From positions 1 to 5,450 of the forward strand of contig JADYYU010000016.1 in assembly GCA_020853515.1 (NCBI GenBank): 5,450 nt of DNA, given 5' to 3'. This stretch comes from Chitinophagaceae bacterium. Lineage in GTDB: Bacteria; Bacteroidota; Bacteroidia; Chitinophagales; Chitinophagaceae. Below the pieces are notes generated by a model that searched no databases, was not told the DNA's origin, and was given only the letters and a program-made list of their open reading frames with translations. Shown here piece after piece: positions 1-5,450 of this stretch (the first letter of the stretch is position 1; every line of letters starts with the position of its first letter). A program made the position numbers and the translations under genes.

Positions 1-1630
1 CCACAAGCTTAGGAAAGCGAATCACCTTTTCTAATGCATGCTGAAATTTGATTTCAATTTTCTCCATCATTTTATCAGAGAATGTTTTTTTATGCGTTAT
101 TTTTTTGCTTAAAAATATAGCACTCATCATCGGGATATAGGTCAGTGATAAAATAAAAGCACCAATCAATGCAAATGCAACCGTCTGGGCCATGGGCTTA
201 AACATTTTACCTTCTATACCTTCTAAAGTAAAGATGGGCAGATACACGATCAAAATAATAACCTGTCCAAATACCGCACTATTCATCATTTTTCCTGCCG
301 ACGATTTTACTTCATCATCCATTTCGGTTTGTGAAATGGCGTTGATTTTGGTGAAATGCTTGCTATGCGTCAACCGGTGCATCACGGCTTCTACAATGAT
401 CACGGCCCCATCGACGATCAATCCAAAATCCAATGCCCCCAGACTCATGAGGTTTCCACTGACACCAAACAAATTCATCATGATGACTGCAAACAGCATG
501 GACAAGGGAATGACAGAGGCAACGAGTAAACCTGCTCTGAAATTTCCTAAAAAAAGTACCAATACAAAAATCACGATCAACGCCCCCTCCAACAAATTGG
601 TTTGCACCGTGCTGATGGCATTATTGACCATTTTGGTGCGATCGAGAAAAGGCTCTATGATCACCCCTTCAGGAAGAGTTTTTTCGATCTGTGCGACACG
701 GGACTTTACATTTTTAATCACTTCATTACTGTTAGCTCCTTTCAGCATCATCACAATACCCCCAGCTACTTCACCCTCGTCATTGTAGCACATGGCGCCA
801 TACCGGGTCGCATATCCCTGCTTCACTTCTGCCACATCTCTGATAAATAGCGGAGCTCCGTTGCTGTTGGTTTTGACAGCTATATTCTCGATATCTTCTT
901 TGCTGCCGATCAATCCTTCAGAGCGGATAAACAAAACCGTGGGCCCCTTTTCGATGTATGCCCCACCCGTGTTTTGATTATTTTTTTCTAAAGCATCAAA
1001 AATATCATTGATACTGATGGCAAATGCATTAAGCTTGTCCGGAGCCACTTCGATAGAGTATTGTTTGAGTTTACCTCCGAAACTACTCACCTCCGCCACC
1101 CCTTTCACACCGAGTAGCTGCCGTCGTACGATCCAGTCTTGCATAGTACGCAATTCGGTTTCGTTATACTTGAGTTCAAAGCCCGGTTTTGGACGCAGCA
1201 CATACTGATAGATTTCGCCCAACCCTGTGGTGATAGGGCCTAATTCAGGGGTGCCTATTCCTTTGGGAATTATTTGTTGCACCTGCTGCAATCGTTCTGC
1301 TACTTGCTGCCGGGCCCAGTAAATATCAATGCCATCGTCGAATACGATAGTAACCAATGACAATCCGAAGCGCGAAAAACTTCTGATCTCTTTGAGTCCG
1401 GCGATGTTGCTGTTTGCCTGTTCGATCGGAAATGTAACAAGCCGTTCGATATCAGTAGCCCCATAGGAAGGAGCTACTGTAATGACCTGTACCTGATTGT
1501 TTGTAATATCGGGGACAGCATCAATCGGTAACCGTGAAAACTGATAGGTCCCGTAACCAATTAATGCCAGCAGAAATAAACCAATTATCAGTTTGTTCCT
1601 GACTGAAAATTCTATGATTCTATTTAACAT
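1..1630 (-). CDS. czcA: CusA/CzcA-type heavy-metal efflux RND pump, N-terminal 543 residues (partial)
   Basis: This is the inner-membrane, proton-driven pump of a tripartite metal efflux system (HME-RND family). It starts at ATG 1630 and stays open to the window edge, so about half of a protein that is usually just over 1,000 residues is visible. The N-terminus (MLNRIIEFSVRNKL) leads into TM1 (about residues 14-31), then LPIDAVPDITNNQVQV, the usual start of the first porter domain. Motifs include TFPIEQ, GLKEIRSFSRFGLS, DDGIDIYWARQQV and TTGLGEIYQYV. TM2 to TM4 lie at about 346-362, 366-387 and 394-416, with TM5 and TM6 beyond. TM4 carries D401, D407 and E414, with exactly the spacing of the proton-relay residues D402, D408 and E415 described for Cupriavidus CzcA, so the pump looks functional. 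The part that would show the CusA methionine cluster is missing, so monovalent (Cu/Ag) versus divalent (Co/Zn/Cd) substrate cannot be decided. The 56-base gap upstream holds no recognised promoter; co-transcription with 1687-2193 is inferred. The symbol is by family, not by proven substrate. Confidence 0.95.
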   Translation of the reverse strand, partial: MLNRIIEFSVRNKLIIGLFLLALIGYGTYQFSRLPIDAVPDITNNQVQVITVAPSYGATDIERLVTFPIEQANSNIAGLKEIRSFSRFGLSLVTIVFDDGIDIYWARQQVAERLQQVQQIIPKGIGTPELGPITTGLGEIYQYVLRPKPGFELKYNETELRTMQDWIVRRQLLGVKGVAEVSSFGGKLKQYSIEVAPDKLNAFAISINDIFDALEKNNQNTGGAYIEKGPTVLFIRSEGLIGSKEDIENIAVKTNSNGAPLFIRDVAEVKQGYATRYGAMCYNDEGEVAGGIVMMLKGANSNEVIKNVKSRVAQIEKTLPEGVIIEPFLDRTKMVNNAISTVQTNLLEGALIVIFVLVLFLGNFRAGLLVASVIPLSMLFAVIMMNLFGVSGNLMSLGALDFGLIVDGAVIIVEAVMHRLTHSKHFTKINAISQTEMDDEVKSSAGKMMNSAVFGQVIILIVYLPIFTLEGIEGKMFKPMAQTVAFALIGAFILSLTYIPMMSAIFLSKKITHKKTFSDKMMEKIEIKFQHALEKVIRFPKLV

Positions 1631-1686
1631 ATCTTGTATTTGTTTAAAAAAAGGTGAAGAAAAATATTTGTACGAATTAACTCGAA

Positions 1687-2193
1687 TCAGTCGTCATCGC
1701 CGGCCTCTTGTTCAGCTTTCGGTTGTAACGCACCCGGTACAGTTAAACTAATTGTGTTGGCAATTTCCGTATGTCTGATTTGGCCACCTAAATATCCGGC
1801 AAACGCCATCAATGCAAACGAAAGGCAAGCTACGATGAGGGTGATGACAAAAAAAATGTTGACTATTTTTGATTTTTTAAATTGTAAAATCAAACTGATC
1901 AGTGCAAAAATTCCTGCTGCTTCCATCACCCAAAGAGCTTGCTCAGCAGCTTCTTCGTGGTCATGAATCATAGATTTTGAAATGCCCTGCAGATGTTCCA
2001 CTGCTTCTTCCGCAGGTTCACCAGTAAGAAAAACCGGTATAGCAATCAATGCCATTACAAGGACCACAACAGCACCTATGGCTTTAATGTTTGTTTGTTT
2101 TTTGAAAATACCATGCAACATGATGGCACTGCCGATCATTGTTCCGATAATAGGGAAATGATTGAGCAGCAAATGAAAATGTGTTAAGTTCAT
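1687..2193 (-). CDS. Four-helix membrane protein with conserved His and acidic clusters (DUF2231-like)
   Basis: This 168-residue protein of unproven function starts at ATG 2193. Four hydrophobic segments are visible: about residues 8-29, 38-57, 86-104 and 111-133. The N-terminus places H5, H7 and H12 at the start of TM1 (THFHLLLNHFPIIG), which resembles the His-rich first helix of DUF2231-type predicted membrane proteins. The loop between TM2 and TM3 is packed with possible ligands: GEPAEEAVEHL (E59, E62, E63, H67) and HDHEEAAE (H77, H79, E80, E81, E84). After TM4 come R140 and H141, and the tail is acidic (EAGDDD). His and carboxylate groups near the membrane face would suit binding a metal or a haem; this is inference. 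It lies 56 bases upstream of the efflux pump and 154 bases downstream of the small exported His-rich protein, all on one strand, which supports a role in metal handling. Identity as a membrane protein is firm; the family name is moderate and the function unknown. Confidence 0.85.
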   Translation of the reverse strand: MNLTHFHLLLNHFPIIGTMIGSAIMLHGIFKKQTNIKAIGAVVVLVMALIAIPVFLTGEPAEEAVEHLQGISKSMIHDHEEAAEQALWVMEAAGIFALISLILQFKKSKIVNIFFVITLIVACLSFALMAFAGYLGGQIRHTEIANTISLTVPGALQPKAEQEAGDDD

Positions 2194-2236
2194 TGCTTAA
2201 ATTTTAGATTTGAATAATATAAAATAAATGGACTAA

Positions 2237-2258
2237 TTTCCGAGTTGAACTCCGGAAA
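2237..2258. repeat. Imperfect palindrome in the gap between the two small operon genes
   Basis: The left arm TTTCCGAGTT and right arm AACTCCGGAAA flank a single G and are complementary except for one bulged base. As RNA it would form a stem of about eight pairs with a five-base loop. It sits 44 bases upstream of the ATG at 2193. It is not followed by a long U run on the minus strand, so it is a poor intrinsic terminator. A regulator-binding site, an mRNA stability or processing hairpin, or chance all remain possible. Confidence 0.45.
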
Positions 2259-2295
2259 TGGGCGATGGAATTGGAGTAAAACTTTAAGGTATGGA

Positions 2296-2322
2296 GCCGA
2301 ATCTGCCGAATAGCGAAGCTAT
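2296..2322. repeat. Tandem GCCGAAT pair and a small hairpin downstream of the exported protein gene
   Basis: GCCGAAT occurs at 2296-2302 and again at 2305-2311, a nine-base period. The second copy runs into ATAGC-GAA-GCTAT (2310-2322), a five-pair stem with a three-base loop. Both lie in the 154-base gap (2194-2347) between the two small operon genes. I see no TAnnTTTG promoter box on the minus strand in this gap, so readthrough from the upstream promoter is the simpler reading and these elements would be transcribed as RNA. No known function. Confidence 0.35.
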
Positions 2323-2347
2323 CACGATCTTAAAAAATTATACAGAA

Positions 2348-2731
2348 TTAAACAAATCTTGGAGGTTGCCAAATGGCAGATAAATAAGAAGGAGTGAGGA
2401 CAGACCTCATCGGTATAAACGTTTGCGTAATATAAAAATCCTTAAACGGAGTGCTTGTATAATGCTGAACTTCAGTCATAATCATTTGAAATGAAATGAA
2501 ACTACTGCTGCAGGATTTAAAAGGCAGTTCCATATCTCTTTCATAATCGGCATCTACCACATCACTTTGTCCATAATGAATTTGCAAAAATTCGATCATT
2601 GTAATAAAACTATTATGGGTCTGATGCTCGTGGTAATGTTCAACGAAGGTTTTGAGTTTAAGTAACTGGTGAATCTCAGTCGTTGTAAAAACGTACAGCA
2701 CTAGTAAAGATATAGCCAATATTCTTTTCAC
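2348..2731 (-). CDS. Small exported His-rich protein heading the metal-efflux operon
   Basis: With a GTG start at 2731 the product is 127 residues beginning MKRILAISLLVLYVF, a basic then hydrophobic N-terminus typical of a signal peptide or membrane anchor. An in-frame TTG at 2740 would add three residues, but it falls inside the predicted promoter box, so GTG is preferred. After the hydrophobic stretch come EIHQLLKL (residues 19-26) and a His cluster, EHYHEHQTH (31-39, with H32, H34, H36 and H39), then FLQIHYG, DADYERDMELPFKS and the C-terminal SAIWQPP. I recall small Bacteroidota proteins with the same EIHQLLKL, RDM-LPFK and IWQPP landmarks next to CusA/CzcA pumps; this is memory, not a search. 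No enzyme motif is visible. A periplasmic metal-binding or sensing role is inferred from the His cluster and the position as first gene of the unit. It may also simply be an uncharacterised conserved protein. Confidence 0.8.
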   Translation of the reverse strand: MKRILAISLLVLYVFTTTEIHQLLKLKTFVEHYHEHQTHNSFITMIEFLQIHYGQSDVVDADYERDMELPFKSCSSSFISFQMIMTEVQHYTSTPFKDFYITQTFIPMRSVLTPSYLSAIWQPPRFV

Positions 2732-2737
2732 CGGATG

Positions 2738-2769
2738 CAAAATTACGAAATTATATGTTCTTATTTCAA
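2738..2769 (-). promoter_or_regulatory. Bacteroidota-type promoter of the metal-efflux operon
   Basis: On the minus strand, TTG (2769-2767), a 21-base spacer and TAATTTTG (2745-2738) match the Bacteroidota consensus of TTG, 17-23 bases, TAnnTTTG. The box ends six bases before the GTG start codon, which puts the expected transcript start at about 2734-2731. The mRNA would therefore have almost no leader. No transcript data are available. Confidence 0.6.
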
Positions 2770-2823
2770 TTAATTACTGTTTTGATACGTGAGGTACTTT
2801 ATTCCGATTAGAGGTTTTCAGTC

Positions 2824-2849
2824 CAGACATATTGTACCTTGTCAGACAT
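2824..2849. repeat. CAGACAT direct repeat, 19-base period
   Basis: CAGACAT is present at 2824-2830 and 2843-2849. A centre-to-centre distance of 19 bases puts both copies on nearly the same face of the helix, as in some activator sites. It lies about 55 bases upstream of the TTG element of the efflux promoter. Seven-base repeats also occur by chance, so the regulatory reading is weak. Confidence 0.25.
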
Positions 2850-2915
2850 GTGCAAAAATCCATGCCCTTCCTGCTTGCTCAGAAGTGCTACAGCAAAGGT
2901 TGTTAGCCATTTTAT

Positions 2916-2952
2916 ACAGGTCACATGCATAGTGGTGCGTTAGCTTACCTGT
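2916..2952. repeat. ACAGGT / ACCTGT inverted pair
   Basis: Perfect six-base arms at 2916-2921 and 2947-2952 enclose 25 bases. GTTAGC also appears twice in direct orientation nearby (2902-2907 and 2939-2944). No function is assigned; it may be degenerate or coincidental. Confidence 0.25.
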
Positions 2953-3107
2953 GCGTGAACAATTGATGATTCCGCAATTTTTTGAAGGCAATATGCATGT
3001 ACAATAACAATTATGTAATTAATGCCCTTATTAATATAACAGGCTGATCCGACAAAAGTGGATCTTTGTAATCATACTTCTATACTCATCTTTAAATATA
3101 AAATATC

Positions 3108-3617
3108 ATGAAATACATTACTGCAATACTTATCCTTATGGGACTATGTGTAAATATTTCTGCTCAAACAAATACACTTACAACTTCAGCCCCGTTGGCA
3201 TGGCAGAAATTATCAGAGATCACTATTCCTTTTGAAAATAATATGGGTGGTGCTGATATTCCGGTTTTTGAAAAAGAAAAATACGGATCTATTCACTTTA
3301 AGATCAAAAATGGACAAATGGAATTAAAGACCGTTGTGATAACCTTTGAAAATGGTGAAAAGCAGGAAGTGCTGCTAAATGAACGACTTGATGCAAGCAA
3401 GGATAGCCGGATCATAGATCTGTTGGGCGACAGACGTGTTATTACAAGTGTTTCTTTCACCGTAGCGGCAATACCCCGCACCGACGACAAGAATGTAGCC
3501 ATTCAGCTTTATGCCAGCACTTCCACTGTTGAACCGAACGGTAAGGTTATCACCAAATCTAACAGTACTAAGAAAAAAATGAAACCGGTAGCCAACAGGT
3601 ATAAAAAGATCCAGTAA
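3108..3617 (+). CDS. Secreted single-domain protein resembling DUF2541
   Basis: This 169-residue protein starts at ATG 3108. It begins with a signal peptide (MKYITAILILMGLCVNISA, with likely cleavage before Q20). C14 is not in a proper lipobox, so a soluble periplasmic or secreted product is more likely than a lipoprotein. The mature part starts with WQKLSE (residues 32-37) and shows alternating beta-strand character: YGSIHFKIKNGQMELKTVVI, then TFENGEKQEVLL, then DSRIIDLLGDRRVITSVSF (99-117). The SR-IDL-GDR-I pattern is what I associate with DUF2541-type small beta domains; the function of that family is not known to me. The C-terminal tail (about 150-169) is basic and low in complexity (STKKKMKP, RYKKIQ). 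It stands alone on the plus strand and ends 15 bases from the end of map, so its neighbours say nothing about its role. Confidence 0.85.
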   Translation: MKYITAILILMGLCVNISAQTNTLTTSAPLAWQKLSEITIPFENNMGGADIPVFEKEKYGSIHFKIKNGQMELKTVVITFENGEKQEVLLNERLDASKDSRIIDLLGDRRVITSVSFTVAAIPRTDDKNVAIQLYASTSTVEPNGKVITKSNSTKKKMKPVANRYKKIQ

Positions 3618-3632
3618 ACAAAAAAATGACTT

Positions 3633-4454
3633 TTAGGCCAATTCCTTTTGCATTAAATAATCATCAAATAAATTAGGATTTGCTTTTTCTGCTGCTTCAA
3701 TAGGATCAAAACTGGACAAGATATCCGCCTTGTTTTTACGAACAACCACCGAATGTTCATAATGCGCCGAAATAGAGCCATCATCTGTAAAGATAGTCCA
3801 GTCATCTTCACCCACACTGACTTCTCTGGTACCCATGTTGATCATTGGTTCGATTGCGATCACCAAACCATCCTGTAATTTTAGCCCGTTACCACGCTTA
3901 CCATAATTAGGAACATCCGGTTCCTCATGCAAATTGCGACCGATACCATGACCAGTAAGTGAACGAACCACGCCATAACCATTTTTCTTTTCGGTATGCT
4001 CCTGAATAGCCCAACTGATATCGCCAATGCGACAACCCACGATCGCCTTTTCGATACCCTTATAAAGAGATTCTTTCGTAATACGCATCAGCCGTTGAAT
4101 TTCTTTATCTACTTCACCAATAGCAAATGTATAAGCACTGTCTCCTACGTAGCCATTCAGCACAACGCCTGTATCAATACTGATCACATCACCTTCGGCC
4201 AGTTCATCATGGGTCGGAAAGCCGTGCACCACCGCATCATTGACACTGATACAGCAATTATAAGGGAAGCCTCTGTAACCCTTGAAGGCAGGTTTTGCAC
4301 CGTTATCCTGAATAAACTCTCCGGCCAGTTTATCTAAAAATAGAGTGGTAACTCCGGGCTTAATTTCTGCAGCCAGAACAGCAATTGTAGCAGATACCAA
4401 TAAATTACTTTTTCGAAGTAATTCTACTTCGTCGTTGGTTTTATAATAGATCAA
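3633..4454 (-). CDS. map: Methionine aminopeptidase, type I
   Basis: This cytoplasmic metalloenzyme removes the initiator methionine from new proteins. It has 273 residues, slightly longer than the usual 250-265 because of a C-terminal extension (about 252-273). The full catalytic set is present: H77 (VVHGFP), metal ligands D94 (SIDTG), D105 (GDSAYTF), H169 (TGHGIG), E202 (AIEPM) and E233 (YEHSVVV), plus H176 (LHEEP). There is no long N-terminal extension, as expected for a simple bacterial type I enzyme. The start is TTG at 4454, giving MIYYKTNDEVELLRKSN, which is where this family normally begins. No ATG or GTG lies in frame between it and the promoter box, and the next internal Met is far too late. 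It follows secY but is separated from it by a terminator and has its own promoter. The usual next genes (infA, rpmJ) are absent downstream; a convergent gene comes after 15 bases instead. Confidence 0.97.
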   Translation of the reverse strand: MIYYKTNDEVELLRKSNLLVSATIAVLAAEIKPGVTTLFLDKLAGEFIQDNGAKPAFKGYRGFPYNCCISVNDAVVHGFPTHDELAEGDVISIDTGVVLNGYVGDSAYTFAIGEVDKEIQRLMRITKESLYKGIEKAIVGCRIGDISWAIQEHTEKKNGYGVVRSLTGHGIGRNLHEEPDVPNYGKRGNGLKLQDGLVIAIEPMINMGTREVSVGEDDWTIFTDDGSISAHYEHSVVVRKNKADILSSFDPIEAAEKANPNLFDDYLMQKELA

Positions 4455-4468
4455 TGGAATATTTTTTG

Positions 4469-4501
4469 CAAAAGTAGGAAAATGCAGCTAATAATAATCA
4501 A
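4469..4501 (-). promoter_or_regulatory. Promoter of map
   Basis: On the minus strand, TTG (4501-4499), a 22-base spacer and TACTTTTG (4476-4469) fit the Bacteroidota pattern of TTG, 17-23 bases, TAnnTTTG. The box ends 14 bases before the TTG start codon, so the leader would be about ten bases. A terminator just upstream makes a separate promoter for map necessary, which supports the call. Confidence 0.6.
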
Positions 4502-4588
4502 TGTAGTCCTGTAAAAATCAGACTTATCCTCATTCCCACAGTAACCATGCTGAAACAAAGACAGATACAGGATATTGCTGAGCGTCAG

Positions 4589-4602
4589 CCGAATCCATTC
4601 GG
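4589..4602. repeat. Perfect short palindrome between secY terminator and map promoter
   Basis: CCGAAT and ATTCGG flank CC. Downstream of the secY terminator and 87 bases upstream of the map promoter TTG, it could be an operator or a minor hairpin. The octamer GCCGAATC at 4588-4595 also appears at 2296-2303 in the efflux operon gap, which may be coincidence. Confidence 0.3.
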
Positions 4603-4637
4603 AAAAGTTGACAGCGCGATTGATTTAATTAGCAGGC

Positions 4638-4665
4638 AAAAAAAAAAGTGCCCCGAGGACACTTT
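4638..4665 (-). terminator. Intrinsic terminator downstream of secY
   Basis: On the minus strand, AAAGTGTCC (4665-4657), the loop TCG and GGGCACTTT (4653-4645) form a nine-pair stem with one U-G wobble. It is followed directly by a T run; ten T in total occupy 4647-4638. It begins 23 bases past the secY stop codon. This is a textbook rho-independent terminator and marks the end of the transcript carrying secY. Confidence 0.9.
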
Positions 4666-4688
4666 CTTAATTTTGAATAGATAATATT

Positions 4689-5450
4689 TTAAGCTCCTGC
4701 TGAAACAGCCTGACGACCTGTAATACGACCTGTCTTCATCAGACCATCGTAATGACGCATGAGCAATTGGCTTTCAATTTGTTGCAAGGTATCGAGTACC
4801 ACACCCACCATGATCAGCATTGAGGTACCTCCATAGAAACTTGCGAAACCCTGTGTGATATGTAATTGACCTGCGATACCCGGCATGATACCGATCAAGG
4901 CCAGAAAAATAGCACCCGGCAGGGTAATTCTGTCCATAATAGCACCGATATAATCAGCAGTATCCTGACCTGGTTTAATACCCGGAATAAATCCGTTATT
5001 ACGTTTCAGGTCATCAGCCATTTGTGTAGGATTAAAGATCAAAGCTGTGTACAGATAGGTAAAGCCGATCACCAGAATAGCATAGATAATATTGTAAACA
5101 GATGATCCGGGATTACTCAGACTTTTAGCTAAACCCTGGGCTGTTTCTGTATTTGAAAAACCAACCAAAGTAGAAGGGATAAACAACATGGCCTGAGCAA
5201 AGATGATTGGCATAACACCTGAACTGTTTACTTTAATCGGAATAAAGTCCCTGTTACCTGAAATATCCTTGGCACTCGATGCACCAACGATTCTGCGGGC
5301 ATAATTTAAAGGAATACGACGGGTACCCTGTACCAGTAAGATAATAGCCATGATAACCAATACCATTACAGCGATTTCGATCAGAAACACCAGTATAGGT
5401 TGTGAAGCAAACTCCTGAGCCATAGATGACGGGAGACGGGCGATGATACC
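4689..5450 (-). CDS. secY: Protein translocase subunit SecY, C-terminal 253 residues (partial)
   Basis: SecY is the channel-forming subunit of the SecYEG translocon in the inner membrane. The frame is open to the right edge of the window; the first visible residues are GIIARLPSSMAQEF, matching the region between TM5 and TM6, so the Met at 5423 is internal and not a start. Somewhat over half of a protein of about 450 residues is seen. TM6 (ILVFLIEIAVMVLVIMAIIL) leads into the cytoplasmic RRIPLNYARR loop. TM7 contains MPIIFAQAMLFIPS. TM8 (YAILVIGFTYLYTALIFNP) is followed by the ribosome- and SecA-contacting loop ADDLKRNNGFIPGIKPGQDT. After that come TM9 and TM10 with YGGTSMLIMVGVVLDT. The Arg that E. 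coli has in this loop (PGIRPG) is Lys here (PGIKPG), a conservative change. The protein ends RITGRQAVSAGA. It is normally within the ribosomal-protein spc operon; its terminator lies just downstream. Confidence 0.97.
   Translation of the reverse strand, partial: GIIARLPSSMAQEFASQPILVFLIEIAVMVLVIMAIILLVQGTRRIPLNYARRIVGASSAKDISGNRDFIPIKVNSSGVMPIIFAQAMLFIPSTLVGFSNTETAQGLAKSLSNPGSSVYNIIYAILVIGFTYLYTALIFNPTQMADDLKRNNGFIPGIKPGQDTADYIGAIMDRITLPGAIFLALIGIMPGIAGQLHITQGFASFYGGTSMLIMVGVVLDTLQQIESQLLMRHYDGLMKTGRITGRQAVSAGA

Larger units (their letters stand above)
2741..3107. other. Intergenic region between divergent genes
   Basis: This 367-base stretch separates the efflux operon from the plus-strand secreted-protein gene. 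It holds the operon promoter at its left end, a 19-base-period direct repeat (CAGACAT), and an inverted pair (ACAGGT and ACCTGT). For the gene starting at 3108 I find no full TAnnTTTG box; the nearest is GATCTTTG at 3061-3068, with one mismatch and no TTG partner at the right spacing. A 31-codon frame at 2848-2943 (starting MCKNPCPSCLL) is the only small ORF that caught attention, and it is not convincing. No tRNA or terminator is evident. Confidence 0.6.

Noticed and set aside
192..788. 198-residue plus-strand open frame, plus further plus-strand frames at 602-850, 792-977 and 1008-1208
   Set aside because: They are antisense to the continuous, strongly conserved CzcA-type frame on the minus strand and show no protein-like features of their own.
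1754..2187. Plus-strand frames at 1754-1966 and 1993-2187
   Set aside because: They are antisense to the four-helix membrane protein, with Cys- and Ser-rich noise composition.
2237..2258. Intrinsic terminator for the exported His-rich protein gene
   Set aside because: The stem is short and bulged, lies about 90 bases past the stop codon, and is not followed by a T run on the minus strand.
2848..2943. 31-codon Cys-containing small ORF (MCKNPCPSCLL)
   Set aside because: It has no promoter or ribosome-binding support, ordinary composition after the first ten residues, and a length expected by chance.
2902..2944. Integron attC-like site suggested by the GTTAGC pair
   Set aside because: The two copies are in direct rather than inverted orientation and do not fit the GTTRRRY / RYYYAAC core.
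3293..3502. 69-residue minus-strand frame
   Set aside because: Shadow of the secreted protein gene at 3108-3617.
3996..4337. 113-residue plus-strand frame
   Set aside because: Antisense to map, whose catalytic residues are all intact.
4866..5105. 79-residue plus-strand frame
   Set aside because: Antisense to secY.
4689..5423. secY starting at the ATG at 5423
   Set aside because: The frame continues to the window edge with the conserved GIIARLP segment, so this Met is internal.

Overview
The window looks like a chromosomal segment of a Bacteroidota bacterium. Evidence: the SecY and methionine aminopeptidase sequences, two promoters of the Bacteroidota type (TTG, a spacer of about 20 bases, then TAnnTTTG), no clear Shine-Dalgarno sequences, and two small exported or membrane proteins of a kind I recall only from this phylum. 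A Chitinophagaceae or Sphingobacteriia relative is my best guess, but the sequence does not prove it. Family assignments come from reading the translations and from memory of the families; no search was run.

Positions 1-2769, all minus strand, look like one heavy-metal efflux transcription unit. In transcription order: a promoter (2738-2769), a small exported His-rich protein (2348-2731), a four-helix membrane protein with His and acidic clusters (1687-2193), and the first 543 residues of a CusA/CzcA-type RND pump (1-1630, running off the left edge). The small proteins probably act in the periplasm or inner membrane beside the pump. The adaptor (CzcB-like) and outer-membrane channel (CzcC-like) that such a pump needs are not in view and may lie beyond position 1. 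No metal-sensing regulator gene is visible.

Positions 2741-3107 are an intergenic region between divergent genes, with short repeats and no convincing gene. Positions 3108-3617 (plus strand) encode a secreted protein with a single small domain resembling DUF2541.

Positions 3633-5450 (minus strand) are housekeeping: the C-terminal half of secY (running off the right edge), a strong intrinsic terminator, a 140-base spacer with a perfect short palindrome and a promoter, and map, which starts with TTG. In many Bacteroidota, secY and map lie inside the long ribosomal-protein (spc/alpha) cluster and are followed by infA and rpmJ. Here secY is terminated, map has its own promoter, and a convergent unrelated gene follows map, so the cluster appears interrupted.

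I see no CRISPR array, tRNA, rRNA, insertion sequence or phage gene. I do not see a clearly new biological system. The least-described part is the pair of small proteins upstream of the pump, together with the apparently leaderless start of that operon.
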